Source of the DNA: a virus
Length of the DNA: 61,473 nucleotides
Virus record (IMG/VR): IMGVR_UViG_3300046683_000390
Location: 1-61,473 of that record
Reading direction: 5' to 3' (one strand)
Shown here: positions 38,295 through 45,628 of the stretch, piece after piece
Layout of the letters: each line of letters opens with the position of its first letter
Position numbering within the stretch: the stretch's first letter is position 1
Program-made: the position numbers and the translations under genes
The notes under the pieces: model-generated
Seen by the model: only the letters and a program-made list of their open reading frames with translations
The model's database searches: none
Told to the model about the DNA's origin: nothing

Positions 38295-38415
38295 ATGTCG
38301 TCCTCGGGCAGGGTGGCTGGTTAGGACCAACTGCACTGTGCCCGAGGACTGTCGAAGCCTCTAGGGTATAACCCCGGAGGTTACTGATGTCAAGAGGTAA
38401 TTGTCAAGAGAAAAA

Positions 38416-38841
38416 CTAATGGATCGTGTCCTTGTGGGCGGCACGGTCGATCAGCTCAACGAGGCACAGCAGATCGACAAGGTGCTGCGACGTCTTGGCC
38501 CTGCCGCAGCGCTCCAGCAGGCCCTGCAGCAGCTCGAGCGCCTCGTCGTCGAGATGATCCCTGCCGTGGGTTGCCAGCGCGCATATGCGGTCCGCAGCGG
38601 CGTGGCGCTGGTCGTGCAGGGTGCGGCAGGTGAGCTTGAGCTCGGCCTCGTGCTCGGGCGACTTGTAGCCGTAGCGCTCGGCCATGTACCAGACAACGTG
38701 CCAGTTCATCGGCACCGGGGGGATGCCGAGCAACGCCGCGTACCGCATGAACACGTTGGCGTTGTAGGCAAACCCGTTGCGATCGACGCTGTCGTACGCG
38801 TCCACGTTACTACGATTGGTGAAGCCGCTGATGTTTGCCAT
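38416..38841 (-). CDS. Protein of unknown function (141 aa)
   Basis: ATG 38841 after AAAAGGACAAGTCAA, next to a type 2 palindrome. The sequence is helical and His/Leu-rich (TLHDQRHAAADRICALATHG, LLQGLLERCGRAKTSQ). It is the first leftward gene after the putative origin block, so likely early. No family is recognised. Confidence 0.7.
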   Translation of the reverse strand: MANISGFTNRSNVDAYDSVDRNGFAYNANVFMRYAALLGIPPVPMNWHVVWYMAERYGYKSPEHEAELKLTCRTLHDQRHAAADRICALATHGRDHLDDEALELLQGLLERCGRAKTSQHLVDLLCLVELIDRAAHKDTIH

Positions 38842-38860
38842 TTGACTTGTCCTTTTCCAG

Positions 38861-38906
38861 TTAACAGGCTGTTAATCGGCCCGCCCGCCGCCGTCGCTAC
38901 ACTCAC
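38861..38906. repeat. 46-bp direct repeat, left copy
   Basis: 42 of 46 bases match 39346-39391. It starts with a type 2 palindrome, followed by GC-rich sequence ending CACTCAC. Together the copies bracket the TAGACCT block. Confidence 0.95.
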
Positions 38907-39345
38907 TAGAATTTACCTCGATAGACCTCGATGTTTTTTGGTCTAGACCTCTGCGATGTTTAGGGGTAAGTTACCGTCCAAGACATTGATATTGCTTGCT
39001 GATTTCTAGACCTCTAGACCTATAGGCTTTTTGAACACTAGCCACGCTGCTTTCCCACGAGTTACTTTCCCCTGCTTAAGTTACTTTTAGTTATTCGTGG
39101 GAACGTATCCGAACTGCTGATTGCAAAAAGGTCTAGTTTTCTAGAGGTCTAGCATTATCTATGTACAATGTATGTATAGTGATAATCTATAGTGCTAGAC
39201 CTGTAAGTTATTGTTTCCAATATAATATTTGACTGTCTGACAGAGAGAAAGAGAGGGGGGGTCCACAGATGTCTATTGCTTTCTAGACCTCGATTTGTCA
39301 AAGAAAACTTTCCAATGTCTACGAGGTCTAGAAACCGTTTTCCTC
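38907..39345. repeat. A+T-rich block with nine TAGACCT cores
   Basis: Core TAGACCT, often as TCTAGACCT, at 38922, 38944, 39007, 39015, 39196 and 39284. The reverse form AGGTCTA is at 39130, 39145 and 39324. The density and the A+T-rich setting contrast sharply with the rest of the sequence. These look like iterons for an initiator protein. Confidence 0.8.
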
Positions 39346-39391
39346 TTAACAGCCTGTTAATCCGCCCGCCTGCCGCCGTCGCCACACTCAC
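39346..39391. repeat. 46-bp direct repeat, right copy
   Basis: Partner of 38861-38906. It begins with a type 2 palindrome and ends 20 bases before the terminator of the 39462-40151 gene. Confidence 0.95.
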
Positions 39392-39410
39392 GGAACGTGA
39401 GGTCGTTGGC

Positions 39411-39448
39411 GGACAAAAGAAAACCCGGCCCCCGAAGGGGCCGGGTTC
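39411..39448 (-). terminator. Strong rho-independent terminator
   Basis: On the minus strand, AACCCGGCCCC-TTCG-GGGGCCGGGTT followed by TTCTTTTG. It lies directly behind the TAG/TAA region of the 39462-40151 gene and shields the origin block from its transcripts. Confidence 0.92.
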
Positions 39449-39461
39449 GTAACCTCGGGGG

Positions 39462-40151
39462 TTAGGCCCCCATCTTGGCGCGCAGCTTGGCGGCCTCGGC
39501 CTTGGCGTCGAAGCCGGACGCGGCGGGGCCAACGGGCAGGCACGCCTTGAGCGCCTGAGCGTAGGCGATCGCATCGATCGCGGCCAGCTTCTGCTCGTTG
39601 GTCACGAGCATGTGGACATACTTGCCGCCCGGACCAAACGCGGCCAGCAAATCCTCCTCCACATCGCACGCGACCGAGTGCGCCGTCGCCGGAGCCTTGG
39701 TCGGCTTCAACGTCAGCATTTCCTCCTCAGTCGGGCAGGTTGTCGGGTGCGTCGCCAGAATGTTCCGGATCAACGCGCCCTGTTCCGACCAGCTCAGTCC
39801 CTTGGAATTGGCGAGCATCCAATTCGCCACGGGCAGAGCGTCATAGCCGGGGTGAAAACCGGCTTCGAGGAACCCGCCGAACGCGGCCTGTATCACAGGC
39901 AGGCTCTTTTCGCCCGGCATCTTGCGGCCTGACTTCTCGGCGTAGTGGTTCGCGATGAACGCCTGAAACGGCTCCGCCATGTTGGGCACAACGTTCGCCT
40001 GTGCCTCCTTCGCCGCCGCGCCGGCCCCAAAGAACAGCGACGCGAAGCGATGCTTCACCGTCGCGTCATTGTATTTGCTGGCGATGTTCGCCGCGGTCGA
40101 TGTAACCTTGGCGAGATCGCTGTAGTCGATTTGATACTTCACGATAGGCAT
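39462..40151 (-). CDS. Protein of unknown function (229 aa)
   Basis: ATG 40151 with AAAAGGACAATCAA upstream; the stop lies in a palindrome copy. The sequence is Ala-rich and mostly helical, with a C-terminal basic helix (DAKAEAAKLRAKMGA). It has its own terminator and sits alone between the divergent promoter region and the origin block, so it is probably highly expressed early. It could be an ssDNA-binding or origin-associated protein, but no motif supports this. Confidence 0.75.
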   Translation of the reverse strand: MPIVKYQIDYSDLAKVTSTAANIASKYNDATVKHRFASLFFGAGAAAKEAQANVVPNMAEPFQAFIANHYAEKSGRKMPGEKSLPVIQAAFGGFLEAGFHPGYDALPVANWMLANSKGLSWSEQGALIRNILATHPTTCPTEEEMLTLKPTKAPATAHSVACDVEEDLLAAFGPGGKYVHMLVTNEQKLAAIDAIAYAQALKACLPVGPAASGFDAKAEAAKLRAKMGA

Positions 40152-40537
40152 TTGATTGTCCTTTTCTATCGGGGTTGTTTGTTGCCCGATACCCTATAGT
40201 CAAGTGTTATGGAGACTTACGATTTGACTAGGGCGATTAACAGGCTGTTAATGCCACGGCCCAGATGTCCCGAAAGAAAGAACGACCTAGGGGGTTAGTG
40301 GCTTCAAAAATCTGGGCCCCCCAAATTCAACGTTTACCACTTGACATCCCCCATCTCACCAAAAAACCACCAAAATAACATGGAAACTTTCTGGCCACCC
40401 AGATCATTGTAACCCCCGGAGTTACAACAAATTGCAGCCAACATGCAGAAGTTTCTTCTTGACATCCAACCAAAACTTTGCTATGTACGTGTCCTAGCCC
40501 AACCCTTATCCGGAGCGCAAAGCGCGGAGGAGAAACA
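40152..40537. promoter_or_regulatory. 386-bp divergent control region
   Basis: Holds a type 2 palindrome (40237-40251), a TTGACATCC element without a good -10 (40341), a type 1 palindrome (40409-40425) and the strong rightward promoter (40459-40487). The leftward gene at 40151 must also be started from here, though no good minus-strand promoter is obvious. Confidence 0.7.
40459..40487 (+). promoter_or_regulatory. Strong sigma70-type promoter
   Basis: TTGACA (40459-40464), a 17-base spacer and TATGTA (40482-40487). Predicted start near 40494, giving a 44-base leader with GGAGGAGA before ATG 40538. Likely recognised by the host polymerase early in infection. Confidence 0.85.
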
Positions 40538-41023
40538 ATGGCCCATGATGTCGTGTTCAAGACCGATCCCAGCCCGCTGCCGCTCAAGCCCGGCGTGCTG
40601 CTGCTGATCCACAAAAGGCGTAAGGCGGTGTTCGTGACCTACACGTCCAACTGTCGTGGTCGTGCCGCAGTGCTGGCCAACGCGATCCGTCATCGCGACA
40701 AGCACAAGCGCAACCATCTGCGCGACCTGCCCGAGGGCAGCGTCGAGGACTTCGTCGTGCTCGCCGCCCGTATCGGCCTCGATCCCAAGGAGGGCGACGA
40801 CGTGGTCGAGCGCATGAAGCGCAAGATGGAGCGCGACGGCTATAAGCTGTTTGGTGGGGCGCGCTCGGCCGTCCCCAAGGTATTTTTCGGCGGCCGCCGT
40901 GTCAGTCTCGTGCAGGCGATGGGCGAGGCCAAGACCAAGACGGCGTACCAAGCCGTCTACCGCCGCCTGCAGCGCGGCTGGCCGGTCAAGGAAGCGCTCG
41001 ATCTGGTGGAGCGTGCGGCGTGA
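40538..41023 (+). CDS. GIY-YIG-like protein with C-terminal HTH/NUMOD-like tail (161 aa)
   Basis: ATG 40538 follows GGAGGAGAAACA and the strong promoter. The N-terminal pattern VLLLIHKRRKAVFVTYTSN, then Arg, resembles a degenerate GIY-YIG fold (strand, Thr-x-Asn, Arg), but the first GIY is not intact. The C-terminal AVYRRLQRGWPVKEALDL matches the short DNA-binding repeats found at the end of phage homing-type nucleases. It may be a DNA-binding regulator or a nicking enzyme. Stop and a downstream GTG overlap. Confidence 0.55.
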   Translation: MAHDVVFKTDPSPLPLKPGVLLLIHKRRKAVFVTYTSNCRGRAAVLANAIRHRDKHKRNHLRDLPEGSVEDFVVLAARIGLDPKEGDDVVERMKRKMERDGYKLFGGARSAVPKVFFGGRRVSLVQAMGEAKTKTAYQAVYRRLQRGWPVKEALDLVERAA

Positions 41024-41052
41024 AAATTCTCAAGGACAACGGAGGCAGTATG

Positions 41053-41277
41053 ATGGCCCAAGACGTCTTCAAGGATCCCGTGCCCGAGTTGCGCGGCGAC
41101 ATCCCCAGTCAGGTCGTCGACACCCACGCTGGTCACGTTCGCGAGCGTAGCACGTTGTACTCGCAGATCGTCGAGATTGAGCAGATGATCGACGTCGAGC
41201 TCGATCCCCACAGCGACCTCTACAAGAAGCTGCGTGCCCTTTTGAGTGCATTGCAGGAGACTCTGGTTAAGCCGTAA
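41053..41277 (+). CDS. Small protein of unknown function (74 aa)
   Basis: GGAGG at 41041-41045 decides for ATG 41053 (or 41050) over a GTG at 41020. A soluble helical protein with HAGHVRERSTLYSQIVEIEQ in the middle. Its TAA stop is the first half of a palindrome copy (41274-41290). No family is recognised. Confidence 0.7.
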   Translation: MAQDVFKDPVPELRGDIPSQVVDTHAGHVRERSTLYSQIVEIEQMIDVELDPHSDLYKKLRALLSALQETLVKP

Positions 41278-41292
41278 CTTCGGGAGTTAGTC

Positions 41293-41314
41293 GGGCCTCC
41301 TTCATATGAGGCCC
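41293..41314 (+). terminator. Hairpin after the 41053-41277 gene
   Basis: 7-bp GC arms (GGGCCTC / GAGGCCC) with an 8-base loop. No T run follows, so at best a weak terminator. Confidence 0.4.
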
Positions 41315-41393
41315 AGTGCGAGTAGCCCTCTACGCCGTTTGCTGGAAACGGTTACGCGGTTAGTTCTGGACCTGCCTGACATCTCCCGGTTAA

Positions 41394-41429
41394 AACGTCG
41401 CCTATGGTCAACATACGGCGGCGTTTTTT
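41394..41429 (+). terminator. Terminator-like hairpin enclosing a start codon
   Basis: AACGTCGCC (41394-41402) pairs with GGCGGCGTT (41417-41425), with a run of six T (41424-41429). The 14-base loop contains ATG 41404 of the next gene. It may stop the early transcript from the 40459 promoter or control translation of that gene. Confidence 0.65.
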
Positions 41430-41862
41430 CTTGTTCGGTGCGGTTGCAGCAGCCGCACCCATCATCAACAAGAAAATTTTCATACTTCCTCCGGTCCAGT
41501 CGGTAAGGATCTTTGCCGACTTCAACCCGCTAGGTGACGGCAAGTGGGTCGAGCTGTGGACCGACCCGATGCAGGCGGCGGCCTATCGCCATGCCCAGCT
41601 GATCAAAGCCGAGGTTGATCGCAAGATCCTCGAAGCACTCTCGGGCATCCCCGACATCCTGCGGGGCAACGACGTGCCCGACGACGATCGCTACGCCGTG
41701 GTGCCAGCCCACTTCGCCCGTCGATTGGGTATCGACGTGGACAGTGCAGGGGACTACGCTGACGTTCCCCTCAAGCGAGCCCCGGGAGATCACCATGGCC
41801 ACGGCTTACGAAGTGACACCCGCCGAGCCGGTAACTTTTTACGAGCCACCGCCGACCGCTGA
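41404..41862 (+). CDS. Protein with Tat-like N-terminal signal (152 aa)
   Basis: The N-terminus MVNIRRRFFLFGAVAAAAP has twin arginines followed by a hydrophobic stretch, like a Tat signal or membrane anchor; this start type is known in small phage structural proteins. No ribosome-binding site is seen and the ATG is in a hairpin loop. The last 68 bases overlap the next gene in another frame, so the C-terminal residues are less certain. Function unknown. Confidence 0.6.
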   Translation: MVNIRRRFFLFGAVAAAAPIINKKIFILPPVQSVRIFADFNPLGDGKWVELWTDPMQAAAYRHAQLIKAEVDRKILEALSGIPDILRGNDVPDDDRYAVVPAHFARRLGIDVDSAGDYADVPLKRAPGDHHGHGLRSDTRRAGNFLRATADR

Positions 41863-42058
41863 GCAGCAGGCGTGGCCGACCCCGCCGACCCAGAGCCAGC
41901 CAGTGCTGTCGGCCGCCGACCAAGCCCAGTGCACCGCCCTGTTCAACTCGCTCAAGCCGCGCGCCCAGATCAACTACGTCGATTTTTTCCTGTCGCGCAC
42001 GCCCACCGCGTGGCAGGACTTCATGATCGGACTGGTTGGCCCCAGCGCCGCCCCCTGA
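41795..42058 (+). CDS. Module protein 1 of the LYxxLxP family (87 aa)
   Basis: ATG 41795 after GGGAGATCACC. A Pro-rich N-terminus is followed by one module: CTALFNSLKPRAQINYVDFF, then LSRTPTAWQDFMIGLV. The same module is found in the next two genes, so this is the shortest of three tandem relatives. The function of the module is unknown. Its position before a fibre-like domain (in the third gene) suggests a virion attachment role. Confidence 0.7.
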   Translation: MATAYEVTPAEPVTFYEPPPTAEQQAWPTPPTQSQPVLSAADQAQCTALFNSLKPRAQINYVDFFLSRTPTAWQDFMIGLVGPSAAP

Positions 42059-42087
42059 TCGGTTTCAACTCATAACGGGAGATCCAC

Positions 42088-42558
42088 ATGTCTGACGTTA
42101 ACCAGACCTACGACCCCAACCGGCAAGTCCCCCCGCCTCCTTCTGCGCCGCCCTTCTTCGCCCCGCTGGCCGATCCCAACGCGCCGGTCGCCACGCCGAC
42201 CGCCGACGAGGTCGCCGCCCGTCACACCGCGGCCGAGGAGGAGTACCTCGAGGGACTTTACGCCGAGCTCAAGCCGCTCGCCGTCGATGCGTACATTGCT
42301 TACTTTCTCGCCCGTACGCCCGCCCATCTGCAGGACGACATGAAGGACCTCGTCAAGGCCGACCTCGCGATCCCGCCCGAGCAGCCCGCGCTGATGACCA
42401 GCGAGGAACAACGGGCTGGCGTGGTGCAGGCCGGACCCGGCGTCGACCCCTGCGGACCGACTACACACGACCCGGCCGCATCCGAGCGCGAGCGTGAACG
42501 CGCCCGTCACGAGGCGGCCCGCCAGAACCCGGACGAACCAGCGCCGCCGCGCTACTAG
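42088..42558 (+). CDS. Module protein 2 of the LYxxLxP family (156 aa)
   Basis: ATG 42088 after GGGAGATCCAC. A Pro-rich N-terminus, one module (LEGLYAELKPLAVDAYIAYF, LARTPAHLQDDMKDLV, about residues 51-91) and a charged Arg/Glu/Pro tail. It shares the module with both neighbours. Confidence 0.75.
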   Translation: MSDVNQTYDPNRQVPPPPSAPPFFAPLADPNAPVATPTADEVAARHTAAEEEYLEGLYAELKPLAVDAYIAYFLARTPAHLQDDMKDLVKADLAIPPEQPALMTSEEQRAGVVQAGPGVDPCGPTTHDPAASERERERARHEAARQNPDEPAPPRY

Positions 42559-42577
42559 GCGACCGAGCTCGACGCCG

Positions 42578-43651
42578 ATGTTCGATCAACCAGCAAGTCT
42601 TGCGCTGACGCCGCGTGACAGCGCGGCGTTGAGCGAGCTCTACAACGCCCTGCAGCCCGCCGCGGCACGCGCCTACGAGGCCTATTTCCTCGAGCGCACC
42701 CGGCACGACTGGCAGGACGACATGGTGGCCCTCGTGCGCGGCACGTCGGGCTTCGCGTCGGCCTTGCCGGTCTACGAGCGGGCCTACGTCTCCGACTGGT
42801 ATCTCCAGCTGCTGCCCAGCGCGCAGGCCGACTACACCGAGTATTTCGTGGTCCGTACCCCGGCTGACTGGCAGGCCGACATGGCGCTGCTGGTGCAGGC
42901 TGGCGCGCCGCTCGACGACCTGTCGTGGGGCAACGCGGTGGTTGCCGCGGGCGGCACCGTGTCGGCGGCCCAGCAGGCCCTCGTCACGACGTTGATCAAC
43001 AACCTCAAGGCGGCGGGCATCTGGGGCACGCTTGACCGGCTCTACCTGTTTGCCTCGGAGAATATCCAGCAGGCCAAGATCGATCTGGTTGGGCGCAGCC
43101 AGCTCACCTTGGGTGGCGCGCCGATTTTCACCGCCCAGCGTGGTTATGCGGGAAATAACAGTTTCCTCGACAGCGGGTTCAACGCCTCGACCGATCCGGC
43201 CCCGCATTTCGTGCTGCTCAACGGCTCGATGGGCGTCTGGATGGAAACCGCCAACACCACCGTCGACGGTCGTGAAGTGGGTAACGGGACGGCGGGGGTC
43301 AGCTGGATCTCGACAAACGGGGGTGGCAACCAACTCCGTGCGGGCGTCAACAACAGCGCCGCGGCGTCCTACATCTCGGCATCCAACACCGGGGTCAAAA
43401 CCGGCTGGTTCCATGCCCAGCGTGGCGGCTCGAGCTTCTGCGCCTTGCTGCGCAACGGCGTGTCGGTTGCCTTCGCGCCGTCGAGCAACATCTCGCCACT
43501 CAACAACGCCACCCATATTTTCTTGGGCTCGGGCGGCCAGTTCTCCAACGGAAGAATTGCGGCTGGCTTCGTCGGCGGCAACCTAAGTGGCAAGGAAGTG
43601 GCGCTCTACAATGCCATGCGCGCCTACATGACCGGCGTCGGCGTTGCCTGA
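42578..43651 (+). CDS. Module protein 3: two LYxxLxP modules plus fibre-like C-terminal domain (357 aa)
   Basis: The start is placed at ATG 42578; the longer frame overlaps the previous gene. Two modules lie in tandem (about residues 14-52 and 69-107). The C-terminal ~220 residues are Gly/Asn/Ser-rich beta sequence ending ALYNAMRAYMTGVGVA, the typical end of lectin/jelly-roll-like domains in phage fibres. It is likely a virion surface or receptor-binding protein, or an internal-antigen-like decoration, encoded outside the main structural block. The fibre reading is inferred from composition and ending only. Confidence 0.7.
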   Translation: MFDQPASLALTPRDSAALSELYNALQPAAARAYEAYFLERTRHDWQDDMVALVRGTSGFASALPVYERAYVSDWYLQLLPSAQADYTEYFVVRTPADWQADMALLVQAGAPLDDLSWGNAVVAAGGTVSAAQQALVTTLINNLKAAGIWGTLDRLYLFASENIQQAKIDLVGRSQLTLGGAPIFTAQRGYAGNNSFLDSGFNASTDPAPHFVLLNGSMGVWMETANTTVDGREVGNGTAGVSWISTNGGGNQLRAGVNNSAAASYISASNTGVKTGWFHAQRGGSSFCALLRNGVSVAFAPSSNISPLNNATHIFLGSGGQFSNGRIAAGFVGGNLSGKEVALYNAMRAYMTGVGVA

Positions 43652-43672
43652 ACTTTTACCAACGAGGGAAAA

Positions 43673-43966
43673 ATGAACTACGTCGTCGACTCGACACAGG
43701 TTTCCAAGAAAGCGATGGGCATGGTGCGCGCCAGCTTCAACCCCTCGGGACTGGGCAAAGTCGACGAGGTGAAAGTTCTCACCGCGCGGCTGATCACGCT
43801 GATGCAGGACGGCCTCGAGCAGGATCCACGGTGTGCCGCGATCGCCATCCATCAATACGAGGATGCCGCGATGTGGGCGGTCAAGGCGCTGACGTGGAAC
43901 GCCGCACCCGATCAGGCTAAGTCCAGCCCGCAGGCGACGGCCGACGTGCCACCCGGGCCGCCATAG
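43673..43966 (+). CDS. Acb2/Tad1-hairpin-like (DUF7681-like) protein (97 aa)
   Basis: Residues about 18-70 read RASFNPSGLGKVDEVKVLTA, then ...LITLMQDGL, DPRCAAIAIHQYEDAAMWAVKALTW. The FNPSG...V..IK/VK...R.AAIA...E.AAMWAVKA pattern is what I associate with the Acb2/Tad1 hairpin family of cyclic-nucleotide-binding anti-defence proteins (CBASS/Thoeris sponges). Family assignment is from memory and needs a profile search. The gene ends 49 bases inside the convergent terminase gene. Confidence 0.6.
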   Translation: MNYVVDSTQVSKKAMGMVRASFNPSGLGKVDEVKVLTARLITLMQDGLEQDPRCAAIAIHQYEDAAMWAVKALTWNAAPDQAKSSPQATADVPPGPP

Positions 43967-45383
43967 AATTGCCATCGGCCATCGCCCGCATCCGGGTGAC
44001 CTTGCGCGCGACTTGCATCGCAGTGCCGCCTGACGCCCCCTGACAGAGATACTGGTGGGCGTCGCAGACGTGGCTCCAGCGGTTTTTCTCAGGGATAGGC
44101 TGGGACTCGAGGATCTGGTTGTACTTGAAACGGTACGAGCCGTTCAGGCCTGCCACCAACGTCGGACAACGTGACCTGTCGATCAGCATGCCTGCGGTGC
44201 CGCCGCGGCTCTCGGTGAGGAATTTCTCGACGGCGTTGAGCCGCGGCGCGATCCGGTTGGACGGGGCGGGGATCGCCATAAACCCGTAAGACGTGATCAC
44301 GTCGTACGATGTCCTCTCGTCGAAATTACCTTTTGCCATGCCTGCCGGGTCGAAAATAATGCACACCGGGCAGCTGATGTAGCGGCTCTGCGACACCACA
44401 CGTCGGATGGTCGGCAGGATGATGCTCAGGCCGACGTCGTCGGCGGGCACCTCCTCGTGCACCAGCAGGCGCGACATCGTGTCGAGCTGGCCCAGTATCG
44501 CCCACGGGTCACGCCCGAGGTCCATGCCGACGAGCAGCGGCGCGCCGGGCAGCACCACCAACTCATCCCGGCAGTGGAAAGTTATGAAAAACATCCCGGC
44601 GTACACCGCGGCACCCGAGGGATCGGGCCCGAACTCGGCCATCACGTAGCGCTTGACCCATGCCGGGTTGGTCGAGGTCGAGAGACGTTGGTAGTACTCG
44701 CGGCCCTTGGCCAGCCTCATCGGATGGTCGAGCGGCAGCCGCATGGTTTCGGGTGTCTGCAGCAGCCAGTTGAGATTTTCGGCCTCGGCAGACAATCCAC
44801 CGGGCTGTATAAAAACTGCCCATTCGGGCGGCGGCGTCGCCACGGTCGAGTGCCACGGCGTGCCCTCGGTCGGCATGTTTGAGTCGAGCAGCATGCCGTA
44901 CCATTTCGCCCCGCCATCGGCGGGCAGCGGGAAACGCCCACAACGACCGGCGATGGCGACCATCAGGTCAAAATCGATCTCGATCGCCTCCGACACAAAC
45001 GCGCCGGTGATGTTCATCGACAGAATTCGCTTTTGATCCTCGGGCGTCTCGAGCGGCAGCAGGATCCATTCGGAGACAACATCGCCGAACTTGAAGTAGA
45101 CGGTCGACTCGGATACTCGCCAGTCGCAGATCGGGTTGAACCACGCCACGATGTCCTTCAAGACCGTGTTCTTGAGCTGCGACAGGGTCTGGCGCAGCAG
45201 CGCAAACCTCGTGCGCCGGATGCCGTCCGGGCCGGGCCACTGCTCGCAGGCGCGCCGGACGAGCTCAAACAGCACTGTTGTGGTTTTACCACTACCCAGA
45301 GGACCCAGAATGAACCGATAAAATGCGTCCGACATCATAAAGCTTGAGCCGGTCGGCGGCGGCGTGAAACTGATTTCGATCAT
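43917..45383 (-). CDS. terL: Terminase large subunit (488 aa)
   Basis: Walker A GPLGSGKT at 27-34. The segment ITGAFVSEAIEI stands at the Walker B position, with Ser-Glu instead of the usual Asp-Glu. The C-terminal nuclease half begins LLVGMDLGRDPWAI, giving the first metal-binding Asp of the RNase H-like fold, with further acidic residues (IIFDPAG). It packages DNA into the prohead with the small subunit. It is the last gene of a three-gene minus-strand operon, opposite to all flanking virion genes. Confidence 0.9.
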   Translation of the reverse strand: MIEISFTPPPTGSSFMMSDAFYRFILGPLGSGKTTTVLFELVRRACEQWPGPDGIRRTRFALLRQTLSQLKNTVLKDIVAWFNPICDWRVSESTVYFKFGDVVSEWILLPLETPEDQKRILSMNITGAFVSEAIEIDFDLMVAIAGRCGRFPLPADGGAKWYGMLLDSNMPTEGTPWHSTVATPPPEWAVFIQPGGLSAEAENLNWLLQTPETMRLPLDHPMRLAKGREYYQRLSTSTNPAWVKRYVMAEFGPDPSGAAVYAGMFFITFHCRDELVVLPGAPLLVGMDLGRDPWAILGQLDTMSRLLVHEEVPADDVGLSIILPTIRRVVSQSRYISCPVCIIFDPAGMAKGNFDERTSYDVITSYGFMAIPAPSNRIAPRLNAVEKFLTESRGGTAGMLIDRSRCPTLVAGLNGSYRFKYNQILESQPIPEKNRWSHVCDAHQYLCQGASGGTAMQVARKVTRMRAMADGNSMAARVARRPSPAGWT

Positions 45384-45628
45384 GTTTCGTTGTCGTGCAG
45401 CAGGTCGTGCTTGGCGGTTTCGAGCATGCCGATCGCCTCGAGCCGCTTAAGATCGCCTGATTGGTAGATTGAGAATGTTCGATCGGGTCTGAGCACCACG
45501 CCGATGAAACCGATCACGTCGCCGTTCTCGGTCGACTCGAGCAACGCCTTGGTGACTTCGGCCAGTCTGGCCTTGGTGTCCTCCTGCGCGGTCGGCTTGC
45601 CGAGTGCACGGATGACAGCGCCGCTCAT
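45380..45628 (-). CDS. Small protein of the terminase operon (82 aa)
   Basis: Joined to both terminase genes by ATGA overlaps. A helical N-terminus (TKARLAEVTKALLESTENGD), then a beta hairpin with IGFIGVVLRPDRTFSIYQSGD. It resembles small phage proteins encoded between terminase subunits, with no known function. No family is recognised. Confidence 0.75.
   Translation of the reverse strand: MSGAVIRALGKPTAQEDTKARLAEVTKALLESTENGDVIGFIGVVLRPDRTFSIYQSGDLKRLEAIGMLETAKHDLLHDNET

Larger units (their letters stand above)
38842..39461. other. 620-bp non-coding hub: putative replication origin
   Basis: There is no credible gene on either strand. It contains two 46-bp direct repeats (38861-38906, 39346-39391) and an A+T-rich interior with nine TAGACCT/AGGTCTA cores. 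It also holds an inverted repeat TTCCCACGA (39052-39060 / 39095-39103), a purine tract (39240-39262) and a leftward terminator. Repeats plus easily melted DNA between the early genes are typical for a phage origin. Function is inferred. Confidence 0.6.
25562..40251. repeat. Palindrome family type 2, TTAACAnnnTGTTAA
   Basis: Copies at 25562, 28501, 30604, 31999, 33175, 34791, 35573 (one mismatch), 36220, 37130, 38198, 38861, 39346 and 40237, each 15 bp. All are in the minus-strand early/middle region and none in the virion genes. Most lie within about 60 bases upstream of a start codon. One overlaps a -10 box (32007-32012), two are part of the direct repeats at the putative origin, and at least one supplies a TAA stop (30615-30617). 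Confidence 0.93.

Noticed and set aside
38907-39345. CRISPR array or tRNA cluster in the repeat-rich non-coding block
   Set aside because: The repeats are 7-9 bp, in both orientations and irregularly spaced, with no equal spacers and no tRNA cloverleaf.
13937-40151. Lysogeny module controlled by the palindromes
   Set aside because: No integrase, excisionase or recognisable repressor is present; repeated operators alone do not show a temperate lifestyle.
40341-40375. Additional rightward promoter at TTGACATCC
   Set aside because: No acceptable -10 box at 16-18 bases; the element at 40459 is far better.
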